Shown in pieces: positions 17,986 to 24,987 of a stretch of 64,000 nt of DNA. The DNA is from Streptomyces sp. NBC_01381 (GTDB taxonomy: Bacteria; Actinomycetota; Actinomycetes; Streptomycetales; Streptomycetaceae). Under the pieces are notes generated by a model. That model was not told where the DNA came from. It saw only the letters and a program-made list of their open reading frames with translations, and did no database searches. Numbering within the stretch: the first letter of the stretch is position 1; every line of letters starts with the position of its first letter. Position numbers and translations under genes: made by a program. The stretch spans positions 186,001 to 250,000 of the forward strand of contig NZ_JAPEPI010000004.1 in NCBI RefSeq assembly GCF_026340305.1. Reading direction: 5' to 3'.

Positions 17986-19407
17986 CTAGTTGACCCGTGC
18001 GACCAACAGGCAGGCGTCGTCCTCGCGTGGGGCCACGCCGAACTCCTCGACGATCGTCCGTACGCAGTCCTGTGCGCCGCGTGTGTCGGTGAAGCGGGGT
18101 GCGAGGGCCAGCAGCCTGCTGGTCGCCGCGTCCCTGGCGCGCCGGGGAACAAGGCCGTCGGTGTGCAGCAACAGCACGTCGCCCGGCCGGAGTTGCTCTT
18201 CGGCCTGCTCGTAGGTGGCGCCGGAGGTCGCCCCGAGGATCACGCCGTCCGGTGGTGTCAGCGTGCGCCCCGTCCCGTCGCGGAACAGCAGCGGGGCGGG
18301 GTGTCCCGCCTGCGCCCAGGACAGCGTGCCCGTCGCGGGGGAGTACTGGCAGCAGACCGCGCTGCCCAGGGCCGGTTGGGCGGTGGTGTCCAGTAACTGG
18401 TTGAGCCAGCCCATCAGTTGACCGGGGCGCACCCCGGCGACCGCCATGCCGCGCACGGCGCCGAGCAGCATCGCCATGCCGGAGGTGACGGTGACGCCGT
18501 GACCGGTGAGATCGCCGACGCTCAACAAGTACTGGCCGTCGGGCAGTTCCATGGCGTCGTACCAGTCACCGCCGATCAGTGCGCTCGTCGACGAGGGGAG
18601 GTAGTGCGCGGCGAGGTCCAGTGCCGCGGGTCCGCCGTGCGGGAACCGCAGGGAGCCACGCCACGGCGGCAGCACGGCCTCCTGCAGTTCGACCGCGAGC
18701 CGGTGCTCTGTCTGCGCGATGTGCCGCTGGCGCTGCAGCGAGTCACGGGTCTCGCGCACCACTCGCTGGCTGCGGCGCAGCTCGCTGACGTCCCGCAGGA
18801 CCGCCCACATGGAGGCGGTGCTGCCGTCAGCGGCGAGCACGGGCTCGCCCATCATGTGCACCTGTCGTACGCCGCCGTCGGGGCGCGTGATCCGGAACTC
18901 GCCGTCGATCGGCTTACCGTCGATCAGGCAGTCCGTGACCATGGCCGTCAGCATCGGCTGGTCGTCGACGTGCACCAGGGAGGGCAGTTCGTCCAGGGAG
19001 AGCGGGGGAGCGTCCGGGTCCCGGCCCAGGATCTGATAGAGCTCGCCGGACCAACTCGCCTCGTCGTTCAGGAGGTTCCACTCCGCGCTGCCGACCCGGC
19101 TGAGCAGCGAACCGTGCTGCGGTTCGAGCGGCGGGGGGATGGCCGGCGCCGACGGCTCCGGCGTCGGCTGGACGGGCCCGTCCCGCAACTGCGCCAGGTG
19201 GTCGTCCAGGTCGTTGAGCTGGTGGACCGCGAGGTCGCACAGGGCGCGCTGCCAGCGTCCCTGGGGGTCGCCGTGGTCGGTCATGGCGTCGCGGCGTACG
19301 GCGTCGACCTCGCCGCGGAGCCGACGCGTCTGCGTGATCAGCGCTTCGACCGAGCCACGCTCGGGCGGCTGGGCGGCTGGGCGGTCCGCGAAGACATGGG
19401 ACGGCAT
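17986..19407 (-). CDS. PAS domain PP2C-type (SpoIIE) protein phosphatase
   Basis: A 473-residue serine/threonine phosphatase of the RsbU/SpoIIE class. After a coiled N-terminal segment there is a PAS domain (about 110-225, VGSAEWNLLNDEASWSGELY ... GEFRITRPDGGVRQVH), a linker helix, then a PP2C domain (about 245-470) with GGDWYDAMELPDG, VGDLTGHG and HTDGLV supplying metal-binding aspartates. Such proteins dephosphorylate anti-anti-sigma factors and so release alternative sigma factors in response to a signal sensed by PAS. It runs tail-to-tail with the NsdA-like gene. No anti-sigma partner is encoded next to it. Confidence 0.92.
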   Translation of the reverse strand: MPSHVFADRPAAQPPERGSVEALITQTRRLRGEVDAVRRDAMTDHGDPQGRWQRALCDLAVHQLNDLDDHLAQLRDGPVQPTPEPSAPAIPPPLEPQHGSLLSRVGSAEWNLLNDEASWSGELYQILGRDPDAPPLSLDELPSLVHVDDQPMLTAMVTDCLIDGKPIDGEFRITRPDGGVRQVHMMGEPVLAADGSTASMWAVLRDVSELRRSQRVVRETRDSLQRQRHIAQTEHRLAVELQEAVLPPWRGSLRFPHGGPAALDLAAHYLPSSTSALIGGDWYDAMELPDGQYLLSVGDLTGHGVTVTSGMAMLLGAVRGMAVAGVRPGQLMGWLNQLLDTTAQPALGSAVCCQYSPATGTLSWAQAGHPAPLLFRDGTGRTLTPPDGVILGATSGATYEQAEEQLRPGDVLLLHTDGLVPRRARDAATSRLLALAPRFTDTRGAQDCVRTIVEEFGVAPREDDACLLVARVN

Positions 19408-19577
19408 GAGGTGCTCCGTTGACGATGCGGTGCGACCAGACGGACGGGGGATGGACCGCTAATGACTTTCGCACAGCGAGAGGGGGCTCGTAAGGGATTT
19501 GGCAACACCCGAGGCGTTGTTGCATCCGGCATATGCCTATGTCCATAGGGTGGGCGACATTCCGCACACCCCCTGCG

Positions 19578-20222
19578 TCAGCCGCGCAAGTAGCGGATGA
19601 CGGCCAGCACGCGGCGGTTGTGGTCATGTGACGCGGGCAGGCCTAGCTTCTCGAAGACGGAGGCCACATGTTTCTCGACGGTGCCCGCCGAGACGACGAG
19701 GCTCTGCGCGATTGCCGCGTTGGACCGCCCCTCGGCCATCAGGGAGAGCACCTCGCGCTCGCGCTCGGTCAGCGGCGCGAGCTCGGCCGCGCGGTGTCCC
19801 GCACCGGCCAACTGCGTGACGACCTCGGGGTCCAGGGCCGTGCCGCCCGCGCCCACCCGCTCCAGGGCATCGGCGAACTCCGCGACATTGGCGACCCGGT
19901 CCTTGAGCAGATAGCCGACCCCCGCCGACCCCTCCGCGAGCAGCCGCGTGGCGTACTTCGTCTCGACGTACTGCGAGAAGAGCAGAACGCCCGTGCCGGG
20001 GTGATCGCGGCGGATGTCGATGGCCGCGCGCAGCCCCTCGTCCGTGTGGGTCGGGGGCATCCGGATGTCGGTCACCGTGACGTCCGGGCGGTGCTCGGCG
20101 ACCGCGGCGCGCAAGGCGTCCGCGTCCCCCACGGCCGCGCAGATCTCATGCCCCCGCTCGGCGAGCATCTGGGCCAGCAACTCCCGCAGTACCGCGGCAT
20201 CCTCAGCGATCACGACGCGCAT
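19578..20222 (-). CDS. LuxR/NarL-type response regulator
   Basis: A 214-residue response regulator. The receiver domain has the acidic pair ED at residues 7-8, the phosphoacceptor aspartate D52 in TVTDIRMPP and the KDRV lysine. The C-terminal LuxR-type HTH (about 148-205) reads LTEREREVLSLMAEGRSNAAIAQ ... GTVEKHVASVFEKLGL. It starts 12 bases after the histidine kinase gene, which is its cognate partner. The pair is encoded downstream of an ABC exporter and most likely controls it. Confidence 0.93.
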   Translation of the reverse strand: MRVVIAEDAAVLRELLAQMLAERGHEICAAVGDADALRAAVAEHRPDVTVTDIRMPPTHTDEGLRAAIDIRRDHPGTGVLLFSQYVETKYATRLLAEGSAGVGYLLKDRVANVAEFADALERVGAGGTALDPEVVTQLAGAGHRAAELAPLTEREREVLSLMAEGRSNAAIAQSLVVSAGTVEKHVASVFEKLGLPASHDHNRRVLAVIRYLRG

Positions 20223-20234
20223 GGCCGCATGCTC

Positions 20235-21650
20235 TCACGCACGCAGGGGAAGATCGACAGTGACCGCCGTCGGCCCACCCGCGGGGCTCTTGATTTCTAT
20301 CCCGCCGTCGACCGTACGCACGCGCTGGACGAGCCCGCTCAGTCCGCTCCCGGCCCCCATCTCCGCGCCGCCCTGCCCGTCGTCACTGACCTGGAGGTAG
20401 AGCCGGCCGTCCGACTGAGCCACCGTGATCGCGGCCCGCCGCGCACCGCTGTGCTTGATGACATTGGTGAGCAACTCGGCGGCACAGAAGTACGCGATGG
20501 TCTCGATCGCCGGCGTCGGCCGCTCGGGCACCTCCGTGACCAGGTCGACGGGAATGGCACTGCGCGAGGTCAGCGTCGCGAGCGCGTCGGGCAGCCCGTC
20601 GTCGAGCACGGGCGGATGGATGCCGCGGGCCAGATCGCGCAGTTCGGTGAGCGCGTCGGTGGCGTTCTGATGCGCACCGTCGACCAGTTGACGAATACGG
20701 CCGACGTCCAGCGGCGCGCCCCCGTCATCACCGTCGTACTCGGTCAGCCGCTGCCTGACCATGTCCAGACTCATCGCCACCGCGACGAGCCGCACCTGCG
20801 CTCCGTCGTGCAGATCGCGCTCGACGCGCCGCAGCAGGGCCACCGAGTCATCCACGGCGAGCGCCCGGGTCTCCTCCAAGTCACGGACCCGGTCGGCGAG
20901 TTGACCAGGACCGAGGAGCGAGCGGATCAGCCAGCGGTCGGTCTCCGTCACCAGCCGGGTCACCCAGGGCGCGCACAGCAGGACGGCCACTCCGACCGCG
21001 GCCGCGAAGAAGGTGCCCGCGAAGGTGTCCACATGCAGCCCGCCGGCGGGAATGGGGGACAGCACCGGCATGCCCTCCGGATCACCCGCCGCGGGCCGCT
21101 GCCCGAACACCGCCCACCGCAGCGGCGCGGTCAGGCTCACCAGTCCCGTCACCCACCACAGGACGGCGTACGCCCCGAGGCAACTGACCGGCAGCTTCGC
21201 CAGCGTGTAGGCCGCCGCCCGCCATCCGTTCCCGTCCCACAGCCGGGCATCGATGCGGCTGACGAATTTCCCATCGGGCCGCAGCGGCGGCGGCGACTCG
21301 GTCTCCTCGCCCAGCAGCCCCGCGGCCAGCCGACGGTGCAGCCGGCCCAGCGCTCGGGCCAGCTGGAGCCCCGCGATCACCAGCAGCGCGCCGACCACGA
21401 AGAGCACGACCGACACCGTGAACCCCGCGCCCAGAGCGAGCAACACCAGGAGGACCGCCCCACCTGCGAGGCCGAGCGGGAACCCGATCAGGCAGTACGC
21501 CGCCTCGGCCCATGCCCGCCGGGTGAGGGGGGCGCGCAGGACGGCGCGCCCGAGGGCGCGAGCCTTACTCGCGCCACCCGCTGGCGCGGGGCGCTCCGGC
21601 GTGATCATCGGGGGTGTGACGTGCATGGTGTCCAGTGTCCCGTCAGGCAT
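20235..21650 (-). CDS. Sensor histidine kinase (HisKA_3/NarX type)
   Basis: A 471-residue membrane sensor kinase. About four transmembrane segments occupy residues 40-260, with a short extracytoplasmic part after the second pair. The dimerisation/phosphoacceptor helix contains VERDLHDGAQVRL (histidine in DLHDGAQ), and the ATPase domain shows AAELLTNVIKHSGA (N box) and VSDDGQGG (G1 box). It pairs with the response regulator downstream. The start region overlaps the ABC permease stop; GTG/ATG at 21653/21650 and ATG 21626 are all possible. The overlap implies translational coupling of exporter and sensor. Confidence 0.9.
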   Translation of the reverse strand: MPDGTLDTMHVTPPMITPERPAPAGGASKARALGRAVLRAPLTRRAWAEAAYCLIGFPLGLAGGAVLLVLLALGAGFTVSVVLFVVGALLVIAGLQLARALGRLHRRLAAGLLGEETESPPPLRPDGKFVSRIDARLWDGNGWRAAAYTLAKLPVSCLGAYAVLWWVTGLVSLTAPLRWAVFGQRPAAGDPEGMPVLSPIPAGGLHVDTFAGTFFAAAVGVAVLLCAPWVTRLVTETDRWLIRSLLGPGQLADRVRDLEETRALAVDDSVALLRRVERDLHDGAQVRLVAVAMSLDMVRQRLTEYDGDDGGAPLDVGRIRQLVDGAHQNATDALTELRDLARGIHPPVLDDGLPDALATLTSRSAIPVDLVTEVPERPTPAIETIAYFCAAELLTNVIKHSGARRAAITVAQSDGRLYLQVSDDGQGGAEMGAGSGLSGLVQRVRTVDGGIEIKSPAGGPTAVTVDLPLRA

Positions 21651-22461
21651 CACGGCGTGCCAGCAAGCGCAGGCCCGCGCCGAGCACGAGGAGTGTGTAG
21701 AGGCAGAGCACCGCGAAGCCCACCCAGGGGGAGAGGACGTCGGCCACGGGCTTGGAAACGGCCAGGGAGTTCCCGGCGATGATGGTCGGGAAGAACTTCG
21801 CCACGGTGGTCCCCGAGGCCCCGCCGATGATCGCCGGCAGCACGAACGTGACCGACACGAGCACGGCTATCGCGCTCGCGGTGTGCCGCGTGATGGCGCC
21901 GATCCCGATGCCCATCAAGGCGATGAGCCCCAGATACGCCCCCGAAAGGAGCACCGCCCGCAGCACCCCCGGATCGCTGAGCGCGGGCTCGGGCAGCCCC
22001 TCGCCCAGCGCGGCCCGCCCTGCGAAGAAGGTCACGAACGTGACGGCCTCGCCCACCGCGAGGGAGATCCCGCCGTAGACCGCCGCCTTCGCGGCAAGGA
22101 CCAGACGCCGGTTCGGTATGGCCGCCAGGGTCGAGCGGATCGTCCCCGACGAATACTCACCGGTGACGACAAGAACGCCCAGCACGCCGATCAAGAGCTG
22201 CCCGACCGCTACACCGGCCAGCACGTTGTTCGTAGGGTCGAAGGCGGCCGCCTTGTCGGCACTCGGCGCCTTCGTATTGGCCATCGTCACGACGCCGATG
22301 GCCACCATGGAGACGACCACGAGAAGCAGCGCCCAGAACGTGGACCGGAGACTGTGGAGCTTGATCCACTCCATGCGGGCGGCGTTGCGGAACCCGTATC
22401 CCTCAGGGGCCGAGCGGGTGCCATGCTTCAGGGCATGCGACGGCTTTACAGGGCTGCTCAT
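21643..22461 (-). CDS. ABC-2 type transporter permease
   Basis: A 272-residue integral membrane protein with six hydrophobic segments. It has the N-terminal cytoplasmic helix and the GEYSSGTIRSTLAAIPNR coupling motif typical of ABC-2/NatB-like exporters, with the hydrophobic core ending in LYTLLVLGAGLRLLARRDA. Its ATG overlaps the stop of the ATPase gene (ATGA), and its own stop lies inside the start of the kinase gene. With the ATPase it forms an exporter, probably of an antibiotic or membrane-active peptide given the linked two-component system. Confidence 0.9.
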   Translation of the reverse strand: MSSPVKPSHALKHGTRSAPEGYGFRNAARMEWIKLHSLRSTFWALLLVVVSMVAIGVVTMANTKAPSADKAAAFDPTNNVLAGVAVGQLLIGVLGVLVVTGEYSSGTIRSTLAAIPNRRLVLAAKAAVYGGISLAVGEAVTFVTFFAGRAALGEGLPEPALSDPGVLRAVLLSGAYLGLIALMGIGIGAITRHTASAIAVLVSVTFVLPAIIGGASGTTVAKFFPTIIAGNSLAVSKPVADVLSPWVGFAVLCLYTLLVLGAGLRLLARRDA

Positions 22462-23180
22462 GACGAAACTCCTCGATAGTCGGCGCTGTCCCCGGTGAGG
22501 GCGAAGAAGGCCTCCTCCAGCGAGCGGCCCTGCGCGGTCAGCTCCCGCACCGAGGTGTCGGCGAGCAGCCGGCCCTGGCCTATCACCACCAAGTGATCGG
22601 CGGTGAGCGCCATTTCACTGATGAGGTGACTTGAGAGCAGTACCGTCCGCCCCTCGCCGGCCAGGGACTTCATCAAGTCCCTGATCCAGCGCACCCCTTC
22701 TGGATCGAGGCCGTTGACAGGCTCGTCGAAGAGGAGCACATCCGGATCCCCGAGCAACGCCCCCGCGATACCAAGCCGTTGTGCCATCCCCAGCGAGAAC
22801 GTCCCCGCCCGGCGGCCCGCGACGGTGGTGAGCCCCACCTGGTCGAGCACCTCGCCGACCCGGGACCGTGCGATGCCGCCGGCGGCCGCGAGCGCAGCCA
22901 GGTGAGACGCCGCGCTTCGCCCGGGATGGAACGTCCGAGCCTCAAGCAGCGCCCCGACCTCACGCATCGGCCAGCGCAACTCGCCGTACGCACGCCCACT
23001 GATCCGGGCCTGCCCGGCGTCGGGCCGGTCCAGGCCCATGATCATGCGCATCGTCGTCGACTTGCCCGACCCATTGGGGCCGAGGAACCCGGTGACGGCG
23101 CCGGGCCGCACGTCGAAACTCAATGCGTCGACGGCGACGGTGGGGCCGTACCGCTTGGTGAGACCTTGAGCCTCGATCAT
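22458..23180 (-). CDS. ABC transporter ATP-binding protein
   Basis: A 240-residue single ATPase domain of the drug/Na+/bacitracin exporter class: Walker A GPNGSGKST (about 36-44), signature FSLGMAQRLGIAGALLG (LSGGQ variant SLGMAQ), Walker B VLLFDEPVNGLDPEG, and the H-loop SSHLISE. ATG 23180 with AGGAG upstream is preferred over a GTG 21 bases further up. It is the first gene of the ABC-permease-kinase-regulator operon. Confidence 0.92.
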   Translation of the reverse strand: MIEAQGLTKRYGPTVAVDALSFDVRPGAVTGFLGPNGSGKSTTMRMIMGLDRPDAGQARISGRAYGELRWPMREVGALLEARTFHPGRSAASHLAALAAAGGIARSRVGEVLDQVGLTTVAGRRAGTFSLGMAQRLGIAGALLGDPDVLLFDEPVNGLDPEGVRWIRDLMKSLAGEGRTVLLSSHLISEMALTADHLVVIGQGRLLADTSVRELTAQGRSLEEAFFALTGDSADYRGVSS

Positions 23181-23279
23181 CACATCTCCTGCCGCAGACA
23201 CGCAGACCCGGTGGGGCCGGACAACTTCACGTTAGGTCTGCGACAGGACCCGCCGGAACGTGGCTTTCCTCCGTCTGTA

Positions 23280-23297
23280 CTGGGGGTTTTCCCCCAG
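23280..23297. repeat. Short hairpin CTGGGGG-TTTT-CCCCCAG
   Basis: A perfect 7-bp stem with a TTTT loop lies 100 bases upstream of the ABC ATPase start. It could be a small terminator or attenuator; nothing else ties it to a function. The surrounding 23202-23494 holds no gene I can support. Confidence 0.4.
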
Positions 23298-23494
23298 GGG
23301 CGGGGCGGTGGCCTTGCGTGCGCTGACCAGGCAGAACGTGGCGGCGTATCTGCGGCGTGGCGCTGAATATCCCTTTTCTTCCCGTGAGTTCCCGGGATTT
23401 CCCGCGCGGATGTGCACGGGATGTGCCCCCGGCAGTGCGGGAGATGGCTCCCTGGGTTCCGGGACTGGAACACCGCGAGGGTGCTCGTGCTGGA

Positions 23495-23527
23495 GGTGAA
23501 CCGTGAACGAGTTCACGGGAATTCACC
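23495..23527. repeat. Nested palindrome, possible operator or mobile-element end
   Basis: An inner perfect palindrome CCGTGAAC-GA-GTTCACGG (23501-23518) is flanked by outer arms GGTGAA (23495-23500) and TTCACC (23522-23527). It sits at the left border of the IS5-type transposase remnant. The symmetry suggests a dimeric protein site, but no regulator is encoded beside it. Confidence 0.45.
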
Positions 23528-23902
23528 GTGCTGAAGATGGTGCGGGTCCGCGGCCCGGTCGGCCGTCCGCGCACCCGACCCGCTGCGGTCGCCGGGGGCA
23601 AGGCGTACTCGTCCCGCGGCAACCGCGCGTACCTGCGAACACGCCAGATCAAGGTGGTCATCCCGGAGGAGAAGGACCAGGCCGCCCATCGAAAGAGGAA
23701 GGGCAGCAGGGGCGGCCGACCCGTCGGCCATGGCACCGACATCTACAAGAAGAGGAACACTGTCGAGTGCCTGATCAACAAACCCAAAGCCGGGCGGGGC
23801 ATCGCCACCTGCTACGACAAGAGGCCCGAAAGCTACCTCGCCGGACTGCATCTGCGCGCCTCCACGGTCTGGATCAACGGCCTCACACGAACCACCCCTT
23901 GA
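23528..23902 (+). pseudogene. IS5-family transposase, C-terminal remnant
   Basis: A 124-residue frame matching only the C-terminal part of IS5-type (IS4/IS5 DDE) transposases: RGNRAYLRTRQIKVVIPEE, then KGSRGGRPVGHGTDIYKKRNTVECLINK. This holds the catalytic glutamate region (the Y-x2-R-x3-E signature, here YKKRNTVE), followed by the usual closing stretch YLAGLHLRASTVW. The N-terminal two thirds with the two catalytic aspartates are missing, and several normally conserved positions have changed (CLINKPKAGRGIATCYDK), so the gene is inactive. It marks the left edge of the LAL/eCIS block. Confidence 0.85.
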
Positions 23903-24062
23903 TCACAACCGGCGAGTTCCTGGGCGTTCGTGTGATGCCGGACCTGCTGGCCCGGCATGATGAATGAGACCGTGCTTCACGGCTACTGGCGTCGGTCTGG
24001 GGAGTTCGAGAGTTCCGCCGCGGCCTAGAAGGCGTGACGTTGTGAGGACTCACGGGGGCATT

Positions 24063-24566
24063 GTGGACGCCAGTTGGTCGGGGTTGTGGATCGCCGTGGT
24101 GGGTGTGGCGGGGACGCTGGGCGCCGCGGTGCTGACACAGAGCCGCGCGGATCGTGCCAGGCGTATGGAAAGTCAGAGCGAGAGCCTTGAGCGGCGGCGC
24201 ACCTGCTACATCACATTGAATACCGCCGCGCGCCAGTATCTGACGGAGATGGGGAACTACCTCCACGCGCTGCAACACGACGAGGGCGTTGCCGCGGCCC
24301 TGGAGAGTCTGGAGGCGGCCAGGATGACCTATCGGGACAGCTACGCGGAAGCCCAGATGATCGTCCCGAATGCCGTGCTGGCCGCCTCCCGCGCGGCAAA
24401 GAAGCGCCTAAACCACGCATACGGCGACCTCGCGAGGTACGGCGCGGAACCTTCCAGGTACGCGGGGGAACTGGCCAACCTGGAGAGGCATCTCCACCGG
24501 GAGGTCTGGCCCTCCGTGGGGGCACTGAGGAAGTCCATGCGCGCCGACCTCGGCGTTGACGACTGA
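24063..24566 (+). CDS. Hypothetical single-pass membrane protein
   Basis: A 167-residue protein with one N-terminal transmembrane segment (WSGLWIAVVGVAGTLGAAVLTQ) followed by a basic stop-transfer (SRADRARRMES) and a long helical cytoplasmic domain, likely coiled. GTG 24063 follows a GGGGG ribosome-binding site; GTG 24042 is an in-frame alternative. I do not recognise a family, though single-anchor helical proteins of this size are common in Streptomyces. It lies between the IS5 remnant and the LAL regulator; a functional tie is not shown. Confidence 0.65.
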   Translation: MDASWSGLWIAVVGVAGTLGAAVLTQSRADRARRMESQSESLERRRTCYITLNTAARQYLTEMGNYLHALQHDEGVAAALESLEAARMTYRDSYAEAQMIVPNAVLAASRAAKKRLNHAYGDLARYGAEPSRYAGELANLERHLHREVWPSVGALRKSMRADLGVDD

Positions 24567-24987
24567 CCGGGCCGCCGCTTCCACCCCTTACTACCCCGAC
24601 AAGCACAAGGGCCACAAGCAAGTCACGGACCTTGTGAAAGCGGTCGTTGTCCCTAACCACGCATCAATGTGAGGTTGGAAAAACCTCACTACATCTCGTT
24701 CAAGCCAACTACGTACCGCATATTCATCGTTACGCCCTAGTGCGGATGGGGCGTCTCATGAGCCCCGACGGGGACCTCGTACTACTGGCTCCCAGGCTGT
24801 GCCAAAATCTCCACCCCTTCCGCGCGGCTGCGTGGTCGCGTCCACCGCCCGGCAGGTGCTGGGAGGCCAGGCGAATGGCCAGTGTCTTCCGGTTCCGGCG
24901 GACCGTCGCGTGCAAGACTTGCGCAGGGGGGAGCGGCACCGGAGACGTGGGGCCTCACGTCTGTCCTCCGGGCCTGTCGCGCGCAGC
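24567..24987 (+). other. 421-bp gene-free region upstream of the LAL regulator
   Basis: No gene is supported here. It is AT-richer than its surroundings and contains a perfect 8-bp hairpin, GTGAGGTT-GGAAA-AACCTCAC (24669-24689), that could be a terminator for the upstream gene or an operator for the LAL gene. The promoter of the LAL gene presumably lies here; no convincing -35/-10 pair was found by eye. Confidence 0.5.

Noticed and set aside
19668..21782. A 704-codon open frame on the plus strand
   Set aside because: Shadow of the kinase and response-regulator genes, which have all expected catalytic motifs on the minus strand.
23202..23494. A small gene between the ABC operon and the IS5 remnant
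   Set aside because: Open frames here on both strands have no ribosome-binding site or domain-like sequence and conflict with each other.
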